Source: Thraustochytrium sp. TN22
Taxonomy: Eukaryota; Sar; Bigyra; Thraustochytrida; Thraustochytriidae
DNA: 37,138 nt
Direction of reading: 5' to 3'
Assembly (NCBI GenBank): GCA_013306675.1
Contig: JABLUY010000306.1
Location: 1-37,138, forward strand
Shown here: one piece after another, positions 8,260 through 16,555 of the stretch
Layout: every line of letters starts with the position of its first letter
How positions within the stretch are numbered: position 1 is the first letter of the stretch
Made by a program: the position numbers and the translations under genes
The notes under the pieces: model-generated
What the model saw: only the letters and a program-made list of their open reading frames with translations
Database searches by the model: none
Told to the model about the DNA's origin: nothing

Positions 8260-11200
8260 TACTTCGCCCGTGCAGCGGACTCCGCTCGCGCTTTCGACGG
8301 AGATGCTCCAGGCGCTCGCAGCCCTGGCCGGGGCCATCAAGTCCCATCCCAAACTTCGCAAGCTCAGGTACGTTCCGTGTCTCGCTCGGTCGCTCGCTTG
8401 CTGGCTCGCCCGCTGACGCAGACACTATCCTACAGCGTCCCGACCAACGCGCTGGGCGTGGAGGGTATCGAGAAGCTTGGCGCCGCCCTCGGGCCCCAGA
8501 GCGCGATCGTGGAGCTCGAGTACGTTGCACGCCCTTTTTCTCCTTGCTTGGCCAGCCTGCAGCGTGCAGTCGCACTAACTTGCGCAACCTCGCGCCCGCA
8601 TCTCAGCCTGCAGGTCAACGACCTGAGCGCCCTTTGCGCCGAGAAGCTTGCAGTGGCGCTCGCTGGCAACAGCAGCCTAGAGTCGCTCAACCTGGCCACC
8701 AACAACCTAGGTACTGCCGTGAAGGGCCCCGACGGCGACGTGGACGGCATGAGCGTGCTGGCGGACCAGCTGCTCGCGTCCAACACGACGCTCACGCACC
8801 TCAACTTGAGCCGCAACCAGATCACCGGGGACGGCATCAAGGCGCTCGGCGCAGTTCTCGCCAGCAACACCTCGCTGGAAGTCCTTATCCTGGACGAGAA
8901 CCGCATCAAGAACGATGGCGCCGAGGCCCTTGCCGAGATGCTGAGCGCCAACGGGCACCTCCGAGAGCTGCACGTTGAGGGCAACCACATCACCAGCGAG
9001 GGCGTCCAGCGCATCGCCGACGCTCTGGTGGACAACGGCGCACTGGAGGTCCTGAACCTGGCGTGGAACTCGGCGGACGCCCTGGGCGCAATCCAGCTCG
9101 CCCAGATGCTTCAGCGCAACCTCGCGCTCAAGGAGCTCTCGCTTCACGGCAACCAGGTTGGCGCCGAGGGTGCGGCCGCGCTCGCCGAGGGTCTTGCGGA
9201 CAACTCAGGCCTCGCCAAGCTCGGGCTCTGGTACAACGGCATCGGTGACTACGGCGCCAATGCGCTCTCGTGCATGTTTGGCATCAACAAGTCCCTCCGC
9301 ACGCTCGACCTGCGCGAGAACGGTATCGAGCACGGAGGCGCGCGCGCGCTTGCCAAGCAGATCCTCCTAAACTCGACCCTGGAGGTGCTCGACTTGCACA
9401 AGAACCCGGCCATTCGTCTGGCAGACTGCATCTTTCTTTCCCTCTGCGGTGGCGCCCGCGTCGAACATGACGTGGCGAGCAACGACCGCCGCGTGGAGGT
9501 AGCCGTGGAGACCGGCGCGCGGTTCCGCGAGCAGGGTGCCGAGCCGGAGATGGTGCCCGAGGAGATTTTGGAGTCGGACCGCCCGTACAGCGCGCTCAAC
9601 ACGGAGCAGTACTTTCGCGACCTGCTCAAGGGCAAGCTGGGCGAAATCACGCACCTCAAAGTGCACGTGGTGGGTGCCAAGGGCGCTGGCAAGACGAGCC
9701 TGGTCCAGGCACTTCAGCGCAGCCTAGCGCCTGCCCGCGGCGGCCCGCAGCAAGGCAAGGACGAGGAAGCGGCCGAGGAAGCGGTCGAGGAGGAGGAGGA
9801 CACCGTCGTTGGTGATGATGATGATGATGATGATGAGGAGGAGGAGCAGGAAGATGACGACACGAGCGAGGCGCCGACCAAGCCCGTGCGATCCAATCGG
9901 CCTGTACAGAGTCGTTTCCGCAAGGACGTCGACTTCGACGAGGACGAAGAAAGTGAGGACGCGCCGCCGAGCACGGTGGGCCTCGTGGCGAGCGAGCTGC
10001 AAGGCGACGAGCGCGCCTCGGCGCCGCCCATTGCCATCTTCGACTACGGTCGCGAGGCCGAGCCGTACCTGACCCACGCCCGCTTCCTGGCGAATCGGGC
10101 TGTGGTAGTCCTGGTCGTGGACCTGACGGAGCTGGGCGATGAAGATGAGGTTGACGATGAACGCTTCGACGCGCTCGTGGGCAACTGGGTGCGCGTCATG
10201 TCGGTGCAGATGCATCGGTCGCTACTGTGTGTGGTCGGCACCAAGGGCGACCAGCTCGGCTCGTACGAGGCGTCAGCGCGCATGGAGCTGCTGCGTTTCC
10301 GGTACGACGAGCTGCTCGAGCAGCTGGCCGAGGAGGCGCGCAAGGACGCCGGGCGTGGCGTGTGCGGCGCCGTGAGGCCGTTGCGGCTGGCGCAAGAGGC
10401 CTTCTTCGTCGTGAGCGCCCGAGACGAGGACTTCGGCGACGGCCTGTGCGCGCTGAGCGATGTGCTCGCCGACCTGGCGCGCGACCCGGAGCTGGGCTTG
10501 GCGCTGCGCGTGCCTGCGTCGTACGCCGCGCTGGCCAAGTACCTGCGCGGCCACGCCGACGAGGAGGGTCCTGCGGTTCTGGACCTCACCGCGGCGCGCC
10601 AGGAGGCGGGCTTTGATGACAACGAGGGCGGCTTTCATGTGGCGCTGCGCCTCCTGCACGAGCTGGGTGCGGTCGTATGGCTGGAGATGTCCACGATCGG
10701 CGGCGCGGTGAGCAGCAGCGCGGCGCGCGTCCGCGAGGTGATCATCACGCGGCCCAGCATGGTCCTGGCCATGATGCGGTCCATCTTCCAACACGAGGGC
10801 CAAGCGCCAGCCCTGGAGGATGCGGACGCGAACAGCCAGATCGGCGGCGACGAGGGTGCTTCCGAGGAGAAGGAGGGGAATTTGGGGAATTTGGCGATGT
10901 TGGACATCCTCAAGGAGATGTGCATCCTGCAGGAGGACCTCCTGTGCACCTTTCCCCTTGCGGGCGTTGGCCAGTGGGGGGATCTGTCCGAGGCGGACCG
11001 CACGCTGTTTCTGGACTTGCTGTGCGAGTTGGATGTCCTGTGCGAGGTAGCTGCGGCGGGCGGCGAGTTGGACGAGGAGCTGGAGGAGGCGCTCGCTGGC
11101 AACGTGACCGAGGCCGCAGATTTGGTGCTGACCTCGCGGTCCTTCCGTGTGCCGCAGCTCTTCGAGATGCTTGCGGGCCACGATCAGCGGCGGTCGGCGA

Positions 11201-12741
11201 CGGAGCAGCAGGCGCTGCGCAGCTTGCAGCCGCGTTCGGAGCGGTCCTCGCTGCGCACAAGTCTGTCGCGGCTCATGGCCCTGTCGGTCTCGCATGCGGC
11301 GCACTGGCACTTCGAGTTTGCCTCGGCGGCACCGAGTGGGCTCTTTTCGCGTCTCGTGGCCAAGCTGCACGGCCTCATGAGCATCCGCGAGCTCAACGAC
11401 CACTACGTGCATGGGGAGGTGGAGTTCGAGGGTCGCGCCGACAAGCTAGGCACGCAGTACGACCCGGTGAACGTGAGCGTGATGTGGGCGCAGGACGCCG
11501 ACCGGCGCGGCCGTCTGCACCTGCGTGCCGAGTCGACGTCGGGCCGCGACGCGAATGAGTCGCCCGTGATCTTGCGCCGCGTGCTGGCGCAGGTGCTTCG
11601 GCGCCTGGACTTTCTCCTGGGCGGCTTTGGCAATCTCCCGCGGTACGAGTTCGTGCTGTCGACGGACCCGCGCTGGGGCGTGACGCGCCAGGAGCTGGCG
11701 CGGCCCGACGAGAACGGCCAGGTGGCGCTGCGGCTCCTGGTTGTCCGTCAGGTGTCGCCCATCGACGTGCCGCGATATGGCCTGCACGCGCAGATGCGCT
11801 TCAAGCTCCAGGATGCAGAGACGCTGTACCGAACGGTGTTTCCGCCGGCGGTGCTGCAGGCGCGCGTGCGCGTGGGCATTGGCATGAACGGCGAGGACCT
11901 GTGGATGTTCAAGCAGCAGATGCGCATTGACCTGCGCATCCTCCTCCAGCGCGGCAGTGGCGAGGTGATGGTATCTCCGGACGAGGCACTTTGGTACCTG
12001 GAGCAGCTTGCCCTGCTCAAGGGTCGCGCGCAGCTGGACCTCACCAACTCTGATGAGCTTGTGGACGTCTTTGGTCTCAAAGGCTCGGACCTGCGTACGG
12101 CGCAGCTGCTCTGCAAGCTGTACGCCAAGTTTCGGGAGGGCTCACTGAACGCACGCGAGGCGCAGGTGCTCATCTACTGTATTGCCAAGCTCGAGACGCG
12201 CGTGCGCATGAAGTACGATGTCTGCCTGCTGCGGAGCCGCGGCTACGACCGCATCAGTGGTACGCAGCGCGAGTACGCGCAGGAGCTCTTTGACGAGCTG
12301 ACACAGGTGCATGGACTCGAGTGTATCATGCTCGAGGACGACTCCTTCGGGCCGGACCACGTGGAGGCCATCAACGAGTCCCACGTCGTGCTCTGCTGCC
12401 TCTCGCTCGCGTACACCCGCAAGCTGCGCGAGAGCGGCAAGTCCCGCGAGGCTGCCTTTCTCAAGAACGTGCCGAAGAACCACTGCAAGACCGCCTTTGA
12501 ACTCGCGCGTGAACAGCGCGGCACCTCCGACGCGCTCCTCGCCGCCCGTCTCGACCCGGCCGTGCCCATGGACAGGAGCAATTTGCCGTGGTTTGACATC
12601 CACAAGGTCTTTGACCTGACCAATCGCCGTCGTCGCGTGCTCGAGGAGTCCGTCACGGCCGTCGCTGACGCGATTCTGCGCCACGTCTTTCCCTTTGACA
12701 AAGACGCGGCCAAGCGTCGCGAGCTGTCCTGCGTCTATTGA
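8260..12741 (+). CDS. ROCO-family protein: LRR-Roc-COR with C-terminal TIR-like domain
   Basis: Exons are 8260-8367, 8436-8519 and 8607-12741, with phase-2 introns (gtacgt donors). Numbering below assumes joining to the exons at 4782-5548 (~1584 residues). About fifteen 28-residue LRRs run to ~490, including canonical L-x-L-x-x-N-x-I units. The Roc GTPase domain has a P-loop G-A-K-G-A-G-K-T (563-570), a DxxG-type switch D-Y-G-R-E (686-690) and T-K-G-D (752-755). A long Asp/Glu-rich insert (~590-630) lies between the first two. COR follows (~840-1100). From ~1410 there is a TIR-like fold: Y-D-V-C-L-L start, a V-V-L-C-C-L-S strand, then C-K-T-A-F-E-L, where the E-L resembles the conserved alpha-C glutamate of TIR domains. 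The family consists of multidomain GTP-binding signalling proteins (LRRK2 relatives, without the kinase here). An immune or stress sensor role is inference. The TIR call rests on pattern only. Confidence 0.8.
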   Translation, partial: YFARAADSARAFDGDAPGARSPGRGHQVPSQTSQAQVRSVSRSVARLLARPLTQTLSYSVPTNALGVEGIEKLGAALGPQSAIVELEYVARPFSPCLASLQRAVALTCATSRPHLSLQVNDLSALCAEKLAVALAGNSSLESLNLATNNLGTAVKGPDGDVDGMSVLADQLLASNTTLTHLNLSRNQITGDGIKALGAVLASNTSLEVLILDENRIKNDGAEALAEMLSANGHLRELHVEGNHITSEGVQRIADALVDNGALEVLNLAWNSADALGAIQLAQMLQRNLALKELSLHGNQVGAEGAAALAEGLADNSGLAKLGLWYNGIGDYGANALSCMFGINKSLRTLDLRENGIEHGGARALAKQILLNSTLEVLDLHKNPAIRLADCIFLSLCGGARVEHDVASNDRRVEVAVETGARFREQGAEPEMVPEEILESDRPYSALNTEQYFRDLLKGKLGEITHLKVHVVGAKGAGKTSLVQALQRSLAPARGGPQQGKDEEAAEEAVEEEEDTVVGDDDDDDDEEEEQEDDDTSEAPTKPVRSNRPVQSRFRKDVDFDEDEESEDAPPSTVGLVASELQGDERASAPPIAIFDYGREAEPYLTHARFLANRAVVVLVVDLTELGDEDEVDDERFDALVGNWVRVMSVQMHRSLLCVVGTKGDQLGSYEASARMELLRFRYDELLEQLAEEARKDAGRGVCGAVRPLRLAQEAFFVVSARDEDFGDGLCALSDVLADLARDPELGLALRVPASYAALAKYLRGHADEEGPAVLDLTAARQEAGFDDNEGGFHVALRLLHELGAVVWLEMSTIGGAVSSSAARVREVIITRPSMVLAMMRSIFQHEGQAPALEDADANSQIGGDEGASEEKEGNLGNLAMLDILKEMCILQEDLLCTFPLAGVGQWGDLSEADRTLFLDLLCELDVLCEVAAAGGELDEELEEALAGNVTEAADLVLTSRSFRVPQLFEMLAGHDQRRSATEQQALRSLQPRSERSSLRTSLSRLMALSVSHAAHWHFEFASAAPSGLFSRLVAKLHGLMSIRELNDHYVHGEVEFEGRADKLGTQYDPVNVSVMWAQDADRRGRLHLRAESTSGRDANESPVILRRVLAQVLRRLDFLLGGFGNLPRYEFVLSTDPRWGVTRQELARPDENGQVALRLLVVRQVSPIDVPRYGLHAQMRFKLQDAETLYRTVFPPAVLQARVRVGIGMNGEDLWMFKQQMRIDLRILLQRGSGEVMVSPDEALWYLEQLALLKGRAQLDLTNSDELVDVFGLKGSDLRTAQLLCKLYAKFREGSLNAREAQVLIYCIAKLETRVRMKYDVCLLRSRGYDRISGTQREYAQELFDELTQVHGLECIMLEDDSFGPDHVEAINESHVVLCCLSLAYTRKLRESGKSREAAFLKNVPKNHCKTAFELAREQRGTSDALLAARLDPAVPMDRSNLPWFDIHKVFDLTNRRRRVLEESVTAVADAILRHVFPFDKDAAKRRELSCVY
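9807..9845 (+). repeat. GAT/GAG trinucleotide tract coding poly-Asp/Glu
   Basis: A run of gat followed by gag codons in the ROCO reading frame, inside the Roc domain between P-loop and switch motifs. Such tracts commonly vary in length; here the frame is kept because the unit is a triplet. Confidence 0.8.
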
Positions 12742-13063
12742 TTGATTTCAGGCCCTTTTGCCGCCGCGCCGCGCCCTGCCGCGCCGCGCCGCGCGGCGCT
12801 AGTATGAACATGATGAATCTTTTTCTTTTGTTTGATCAACCAACACGTGTGCTTTTGGCTTGCGCGAGACCGCGCGCTTGTCTAGCTAGCTTCTGGAGAA
12901 GCCCAATCTTCCCCACCCAACCACATGCGGCCTCTCTTTCCTTTTTTCTCTCTGTCTCTGTCTCTGTCTCTTCTTTCTTTCTTCATTTCATGCCGCCACG
13001 ACGTGCCTTCTCCATTCTCCATTCCCGCACGCCACCACCCTGCTGTTTCGCGCTCATGCTCGC
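12742..13063. other. convergent 3' flank between the ROCO and RBBP4 genes
   Basis: The two genes end tail to tail. The gap holds a gccgcgcc-type GC repeat (12770-12800) and a polypyrimidine tract with tctctg repeats (12945-12985), probably the two 3' UTRs. No coding or RNA gene is supported. Confidence 0.6.
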
Positions 13064-14347
13064 TCACTCCAAGTCGCTGTCGGCGAGCTTGGCATCGTTA
13101 GCGTCCGCGGCCTCGTCCGCGTAAATGCTCTCGGCCATCTGCCAGACCTGTACGACGTTGTCCTCGGCGACGCTGGAGATGACCCAAGGGTCGTTGGTGT
13201 TCCAGGAAAAGTCCGAGACCGTGGCGGTGTGGCCGCCATGAATGAAGAGCAACTCGGGCGCGCCGTCGGCGGCGTCTTCGGCAGCCTGCTCCTCTCCAAT
13301 GCGACTCAAGTCCCAGACCATGACGCGGCGGTCGGCGCTGCACGAGGCCATGATGGCCTCGCTAAAGGGCGCCCACTCGACCTTGTAAATGTCGTCCTTG
13401 TGGCCCTCGAAGGCGTGCAAGGGCGCGGAGAGCTTGCGCATATCCCAGAGCTTGACAACGTGCTCGCTGCCGCCGGAGAGCATGAGGAAGTCGTGAAAGG
13501 GCGAGAAGGAGAGCGTATTGCCGCCGCCCGCGTGCGCCTGCGCCGAGGACGCAGGCTGCGCCGTGCCCTCGCCCAGCGCGCGCAGGTCCCAGAGGCAGAG
13601 CGCTCCGTCGTCGCCGATGGAGCCGAAACGGTCCGGGTGCTTGCAGTGCCACTGCACGTCACCCACCACCGAGCCGTTGTGCGCGGCGAGCTTGTTGAGC
13701 GGCGCCACGGCACCCGTGACAGAGTCAGCTGCGGCGCGAATGTCCCAGCGGCAGATGGAGCCGTCGTCGGCGCTGCTGAGCACGTGACCCTCGCGCAGCG
13801 AGCTCCAGTCCAGGCCGTAGCCCTCCTTGTCATGGCCGGCGCAGCGAACGTTGGGCTGCGCGGGCCCGTCGCCCGCCGGCGTGGACTCGTGGTCGCGCAC
13901 GTAAAAGACGTGCACCTCGCCCTTGTTCGTCTTGGTGCCGATGATGTAGTCGTCCTGCGGCATGTACCGCGCGCGGTTCACCTCGCCGTCATGGTTGATG
14001 CGTACCTTGACCTCAACCTTGCTCGCCGTGCCGCCGTAGCCGCCCAGCTCGCCCCGCTCGTCGTCATACTTGCGCGCGTCGATGCTCGCGTCCTCCTTGG
14101 GCAGCCGCACGCGCGCGATCAGCAGGTGGTTCTGCGCGCCCTCCGCCGTGTGCGTGCCCAGCAGCAGCTCCTGCTCCGAGTAGTCCTTGTCCGGGAACTT
14201 GCTCTTGCGCTCCAGCCACTGCACCGTCAGGCTCGGCCACTCCAGCGCATGCGTCAGCACCAGGTCGTACAGGAACGGCGTGTTCTTCTTCCACACCTTG
14301 TACTCATCCGCCACGCCCTTTTGCTCCGCCTCCTCCTCCGCCTCCAT
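13064..14347 (-). CDS. RBBP4: RBBP4/MSI1-type histone-binding WD40 protein
   Basis: 427 residues, almost the same length as human RBBP4 (425), from an ATG at 14347 with no intron. The N-terminal helix region (about 14-80, with V-W-K-K-N-T-P-F-L-Y-D and L-E-W-P-S-L-T-V-Q-W-L) is the histone-H4-binding CAF1C domain diagnostic of the RBAP46/48-MSI1 family. It is followed by a WD40 propeller (about 110-405) with clear repeats such as G-H-K-D-D-I-Y-K-V-E-W and S-C-S-A-D-R-R-V-M-V-W-D. The family chaperones H3-H4 in CAF-1, PRC2, NuRD, Sin3-HDAC and related nuclear complexes. The sequence is intact and ends with an acidic tail. Its 5' leader carries a GGC repeat. This is among the most secure calls in the window. 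Confidence 0.97.
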   Translation of the reverse strand: MEAEEEAEQKGVADEYKVWKKNTPFLYDLVLTHALEWPSLTVQWLERKSKFPDKDYSEQELLLGTHTAEGAQNHLLIARVRLPKEDASIDARKYDDERGELGGYGGTASKVEVKVRINHDGEVNRARYMPQDDYIIGTKTNKGEVHVFYVRDHESTPAGDGPAQPNVRCAGHDKEGYGLDWSSLREGHVLSSADDGSICRWDIRAAADSVTGAVAPLNKLAAHNGSVVGDVQWHCKHPDRFGSIGDDGALCLWDLRALGEGTAQPASSAQAHAGGGNTLSFSPFHDFLMLSGGSEHVVKLWDMRKLSAPLHAFEGHKDDIYKVEWAPFSEAIMASCSADRRVMVWDLSRIGEEQAAEDAADGAPELLFIHGGHTATVSDFSWNTNDPWVISSVAEDNVVQVWQMAESIYADEAADANDAKLADSDLE

Positions 14348-14363
14348 CCTCCCCGCGCCGCGC

Positions 14364-14395
14364 TACCGCCGCCGCCGCCGCCGCCGCCGCCGCCA
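14364..14395 (-). repeat. GGC (CGG) trinucleotide repeat in the RBBP4 5' leader
   Basis: About ten uninterrupted ccg units on the plus strand, which read ggc in the presumed RBBP4 transcript, 15-50 bases before the start codon. It lies outside the coding frame. A run like this could form strong RNA secondary structure and lower translation; that is inference. Confidence 0.7.
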
Positions 14396-14599
14396 GCAAC
14401 CTCTTGATTTCGCTCGGATGATCTGATTTCGCTCTGCCGCCGCTGCCCGCTGCCACGCCTAACGACGAACTCACTCACGTGAGATCAGCTAACCACCAAC
14501 CCGGCCCGGCGGCCAAGCGTCGGCCAAGCAGACCTTCGAGCTGAGCGGCGGCGCCGAGACCGAGGCCGACGGCTTGAGGGACGTCACGAAGAGACGCGA

Positions 14600-14773
14600 A
14601 TGCCGTGCTTTGGCTCGGGCGTTGGCTTGGCTGCGAAGAGACCATCGGCCAAGAGCGTCGAGAGCGTGAGGTGGGCGAGCGACAAGGGCACCGTGGAGGA
14701 GGAGGAGGGAGAGGCGCTCGTGGAGCGATTGCAGAAGCTCGGCATGTACGCGATGAGGAAGGACACTTCTTGA
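14600..14773 (+). CDS. small hypothetical protein, 57 residues
   Basis: ATG at 14600 to TGA at 14771-14773. The product starts M-P-C-F-G-S-G, continues through a Lys/Ser/Arg-rich stretch, then an acidic run (T-V-E-E-E-E-G-E) and a leucine-bearing helix-like end (L-V-E-R-L-Q-K-L-G-M). Residue usage looks protein-like rather than the Arg/Ala/Gly-only composition of shadow frames here. It is divergent from RBBP4, with ~250 bp between the start codons. No homologue is recognised. It could be a genuine short gene, the first exon of a longer one, or chance. Confidence 0.35.
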   Translation: MPCFGSGVGLAAKRPSAKSVESVRWASDKGTVEEEEGEALVERLQKLGMYAMRKDTS

Positions 14774-14800
14774 CGTGGTTGGCCTGTTGCTTGCTGCCCT

Positions 14801-14900
14801 GCAAACTTAGGTCAGGAGGTCGTCACCATGCGTTCTGACCTGCACAGTTTGCAAACTAAGGTCAAGAGGTCATCACCATATGTTCTGCCCTGCGAACTCC
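14801..14900. repeat. 50-bp direct tandem repeat, two copies
   Basis: Units at 14801-14850 and 14851-14900 share gcaaact(t/a)aggtca(g/a)gaggtc(g/a)tcaccat, a t(g)ttctg(a/c)cctgc block, and similar ends. They follow the stop codon of the 57-residue ORF. No function is assigned. Confidence 0.75.
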
Positions 14901-15216
14901 GCCCCGGTCACCGAGAACGTCGCAGCTTTGTCGTCGACGTGACGAGCTCCTCCTCACTGTCAAGACGAACATCGACAACTGCCTCCATGGTCGTACGCCA
15001 CCGTCGCGAGCTCGACCGTGCCCTGACCGACGAGAGCCTGGCGGTGCCTTTGAGGCGCTCGAGGTGCTCGAGGCGCGCTTACTGACATCAAGGCGCTCGC
15101 TCACATCCATCAAGGCGCCGCGGTCTTCGCGTGGAGGACGTGGAGGACGACGGTCGCGAGCCTGGCCGCGGCCAGAACCCCGACGCAGGCCTCGTCGGCC
15201 AGCCGCGCTCGCGGGC

Positions 15217-16320
15217 ATGGAGCGCGCGCTGCGAGGCTGCGCGGCGGCGGCGTGGGCCGGCGCGGGCGGGTGGGCCGGCGCGGCCGCGCTGCGGCGGCGC
15301 ACGCTGGTGCGGCAGCGCGGCGCGGCGGCGTGGGCGTGGGCCGAGGCGACGCGGCGCAGCAGGACGACGAGCACGTCGACGGCGAGCACGAGCAGCTCGC
15401 GCGGCGGCGGCGTGGCCGCGGCGGCGAGCGCGGCGCGGAGGTGGGCGCGGCGGCGCGCGTGGGGACTGCAGGCATGGCTGCTGGCGTGCCTGGGTCTGCT
15501 GGCGGCGCTCGAGGCGGTGCGCGCGCTGGGCGACGCGGTGCCGGCGGGCTGGCGCTGCGGCAAGGCGCCGTGCGTGCCGGAGCTGCGCGCGGAGCGCTGG
15601 GAGCCGGCGCTGGACGCCGTCTTCGTGCTGGCGTCCGCGCTCGCGCTCGTGCACCTGGTGAGGTCCAGCGTGCAGCTGCGCGCGAGGCCGAGCCTGCGGC
15701 TGGGGCTCACCTACGCAGGTGGCGCAGCGGCCGCGGCCTGCGCGGTGGTGGCGCTGGCCGCGCCTGCGTCCGCGCTGCGCGGCGACCAACCGCTGGCGGC
15801 CGGCCTGCGCGTGGTGTTGGCGGTCGAGGCCGGCGTGCTCTGCCTCGTCCTGCTGTGGACCTTTCAGCACCTTTGGCGCGCCTCACTGAGCGTGCCCATC
15901 CACATGGCGCTGCTGCGCGGCATGACGCGGCGCATTACCGTGCTTACGCTTGTGCTCACGCTCGGCTGGGTCTGCTTTGGCGCGTGCCAGCTCTGGCTCG
16001 CCGGCACGGGGCGTGCTGTGCTGGAGGATGCGGCCGGCCCGCCTGTCGCGGCGCTCGCCGCGCTCGTGGCGCAGCTCCTGCCCACCTGCGCTATGCTCAG
16101 CTTCCACGGCCGGACGCCCATCGTGCCTCGTCTCGGCTCGCGCTCGCTGCCGACCGGTCGCGCCGCACCATCGCCGCTGCACGTGCCGCTGCCGGGTCTT
16201 CCCTACGCGCAGCAGCTCGGCGACTCCAGCGAAGAGGACAACGAGGGCGGCGCACTGCGCTCGCCGGACCGCCTGCTCGTCGAGACGCGTGGTGACTCGC
16301 TCACCGAGCCGCTCTTGTGA
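15217..16320 (+). CDS. unrecognised multi-pass membrane protein
   Basis: 367 residues from the ATG at 15217; the in-frame extension to 15064 would start on GTG and has shadow-like Arg/Ala composition. Hydrophobic segments lie at about 84-104, 132-150, 163-184, 195-217, 239-262 and 276-296. An Ala-rich N-terminal segment (8-24) could be a seventh. A W-R-C-G-K-A-P-C motif between the first two main helices looks like a lumenal or extracellular loop with a possible disulfide. The last ~70 residues are polar with an acidic S-S-E-E-D-N-E patch. It lacks the N-Y-P loop of the two membrane proteins at the window start, so it is not a close paralogue of them. It converges on the VTT gene at 16556. 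Function unknown. Confidence 0.65.
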   Translation: MERALRGCAAAAWAGAGGWAGAAALRRRTLVRQRGAAAWAWAEATRRSRTTSTSTASTSSSRGGGVAAAASAARRWARRRAWGLQAWLLACLGLLAALEAVRALGDAVPAGWRCGKAPCVPELRAERWEPALDAVFVLASALALVHLVRSSVQLRARPSLRLGLTYAGGAAAAACAVVALAAPASALRGDQPLAAGLRVVLAVEAGVLCLVLLWTFQHLWRASLSVPIHMALLRGMTRRITVLTLVLTLGWVCFGACQLWLAGTGRAVLEDAAGPPVAALAALVAQLLPTCAMLSFHGRTPIVPRLGSRSLPTGRAAPSPLHVPLPGLPYAQQLGDSSEEDNEGGALRSPDRLLVETRGDSLTEPLL

Positions 16321-16555
16321 CTGATCCTGTGTACCATTATCGACCGTGACGAACACCAAGATTTTTGCAAGCTCGCTCGCGCTCTTGCCTTGGCTGCCTG
16401 AAGCTTAGGTCTGCTTTTAGATGAAGGTTTGCTCGTAGCACTGCGCGATCACAACAGACAACACACAATATCTTGACTTTGACTCTTTCTCTCTCTCACA
16501 CATCTCATCTCATCTCATCTCTCCCTCTCTCTCTCTCGCTCTACTCTCTCCTTCT
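16321..16555. other. convergent 3' spacer with pyrimidine microsatellite
   Basis: The gap between two tail-to-tail genes contains ctctt/ctctct and catct(ca) repeats at ~16480-16555. No gene is supported. Confidence 0.6.

Noticed and set aside
13229-14407. 392-codon plus-strand ORF
   Set aside because: Complete antisense shadow of RBBP4, whose protein is unmistakable.
15064-15216. N-terminal extension of the 15217-16320 membrane protein
   Set aside because: Needs a GTG start and has Arg/Pro shadow composition; the ATG at 15217 is preferred.
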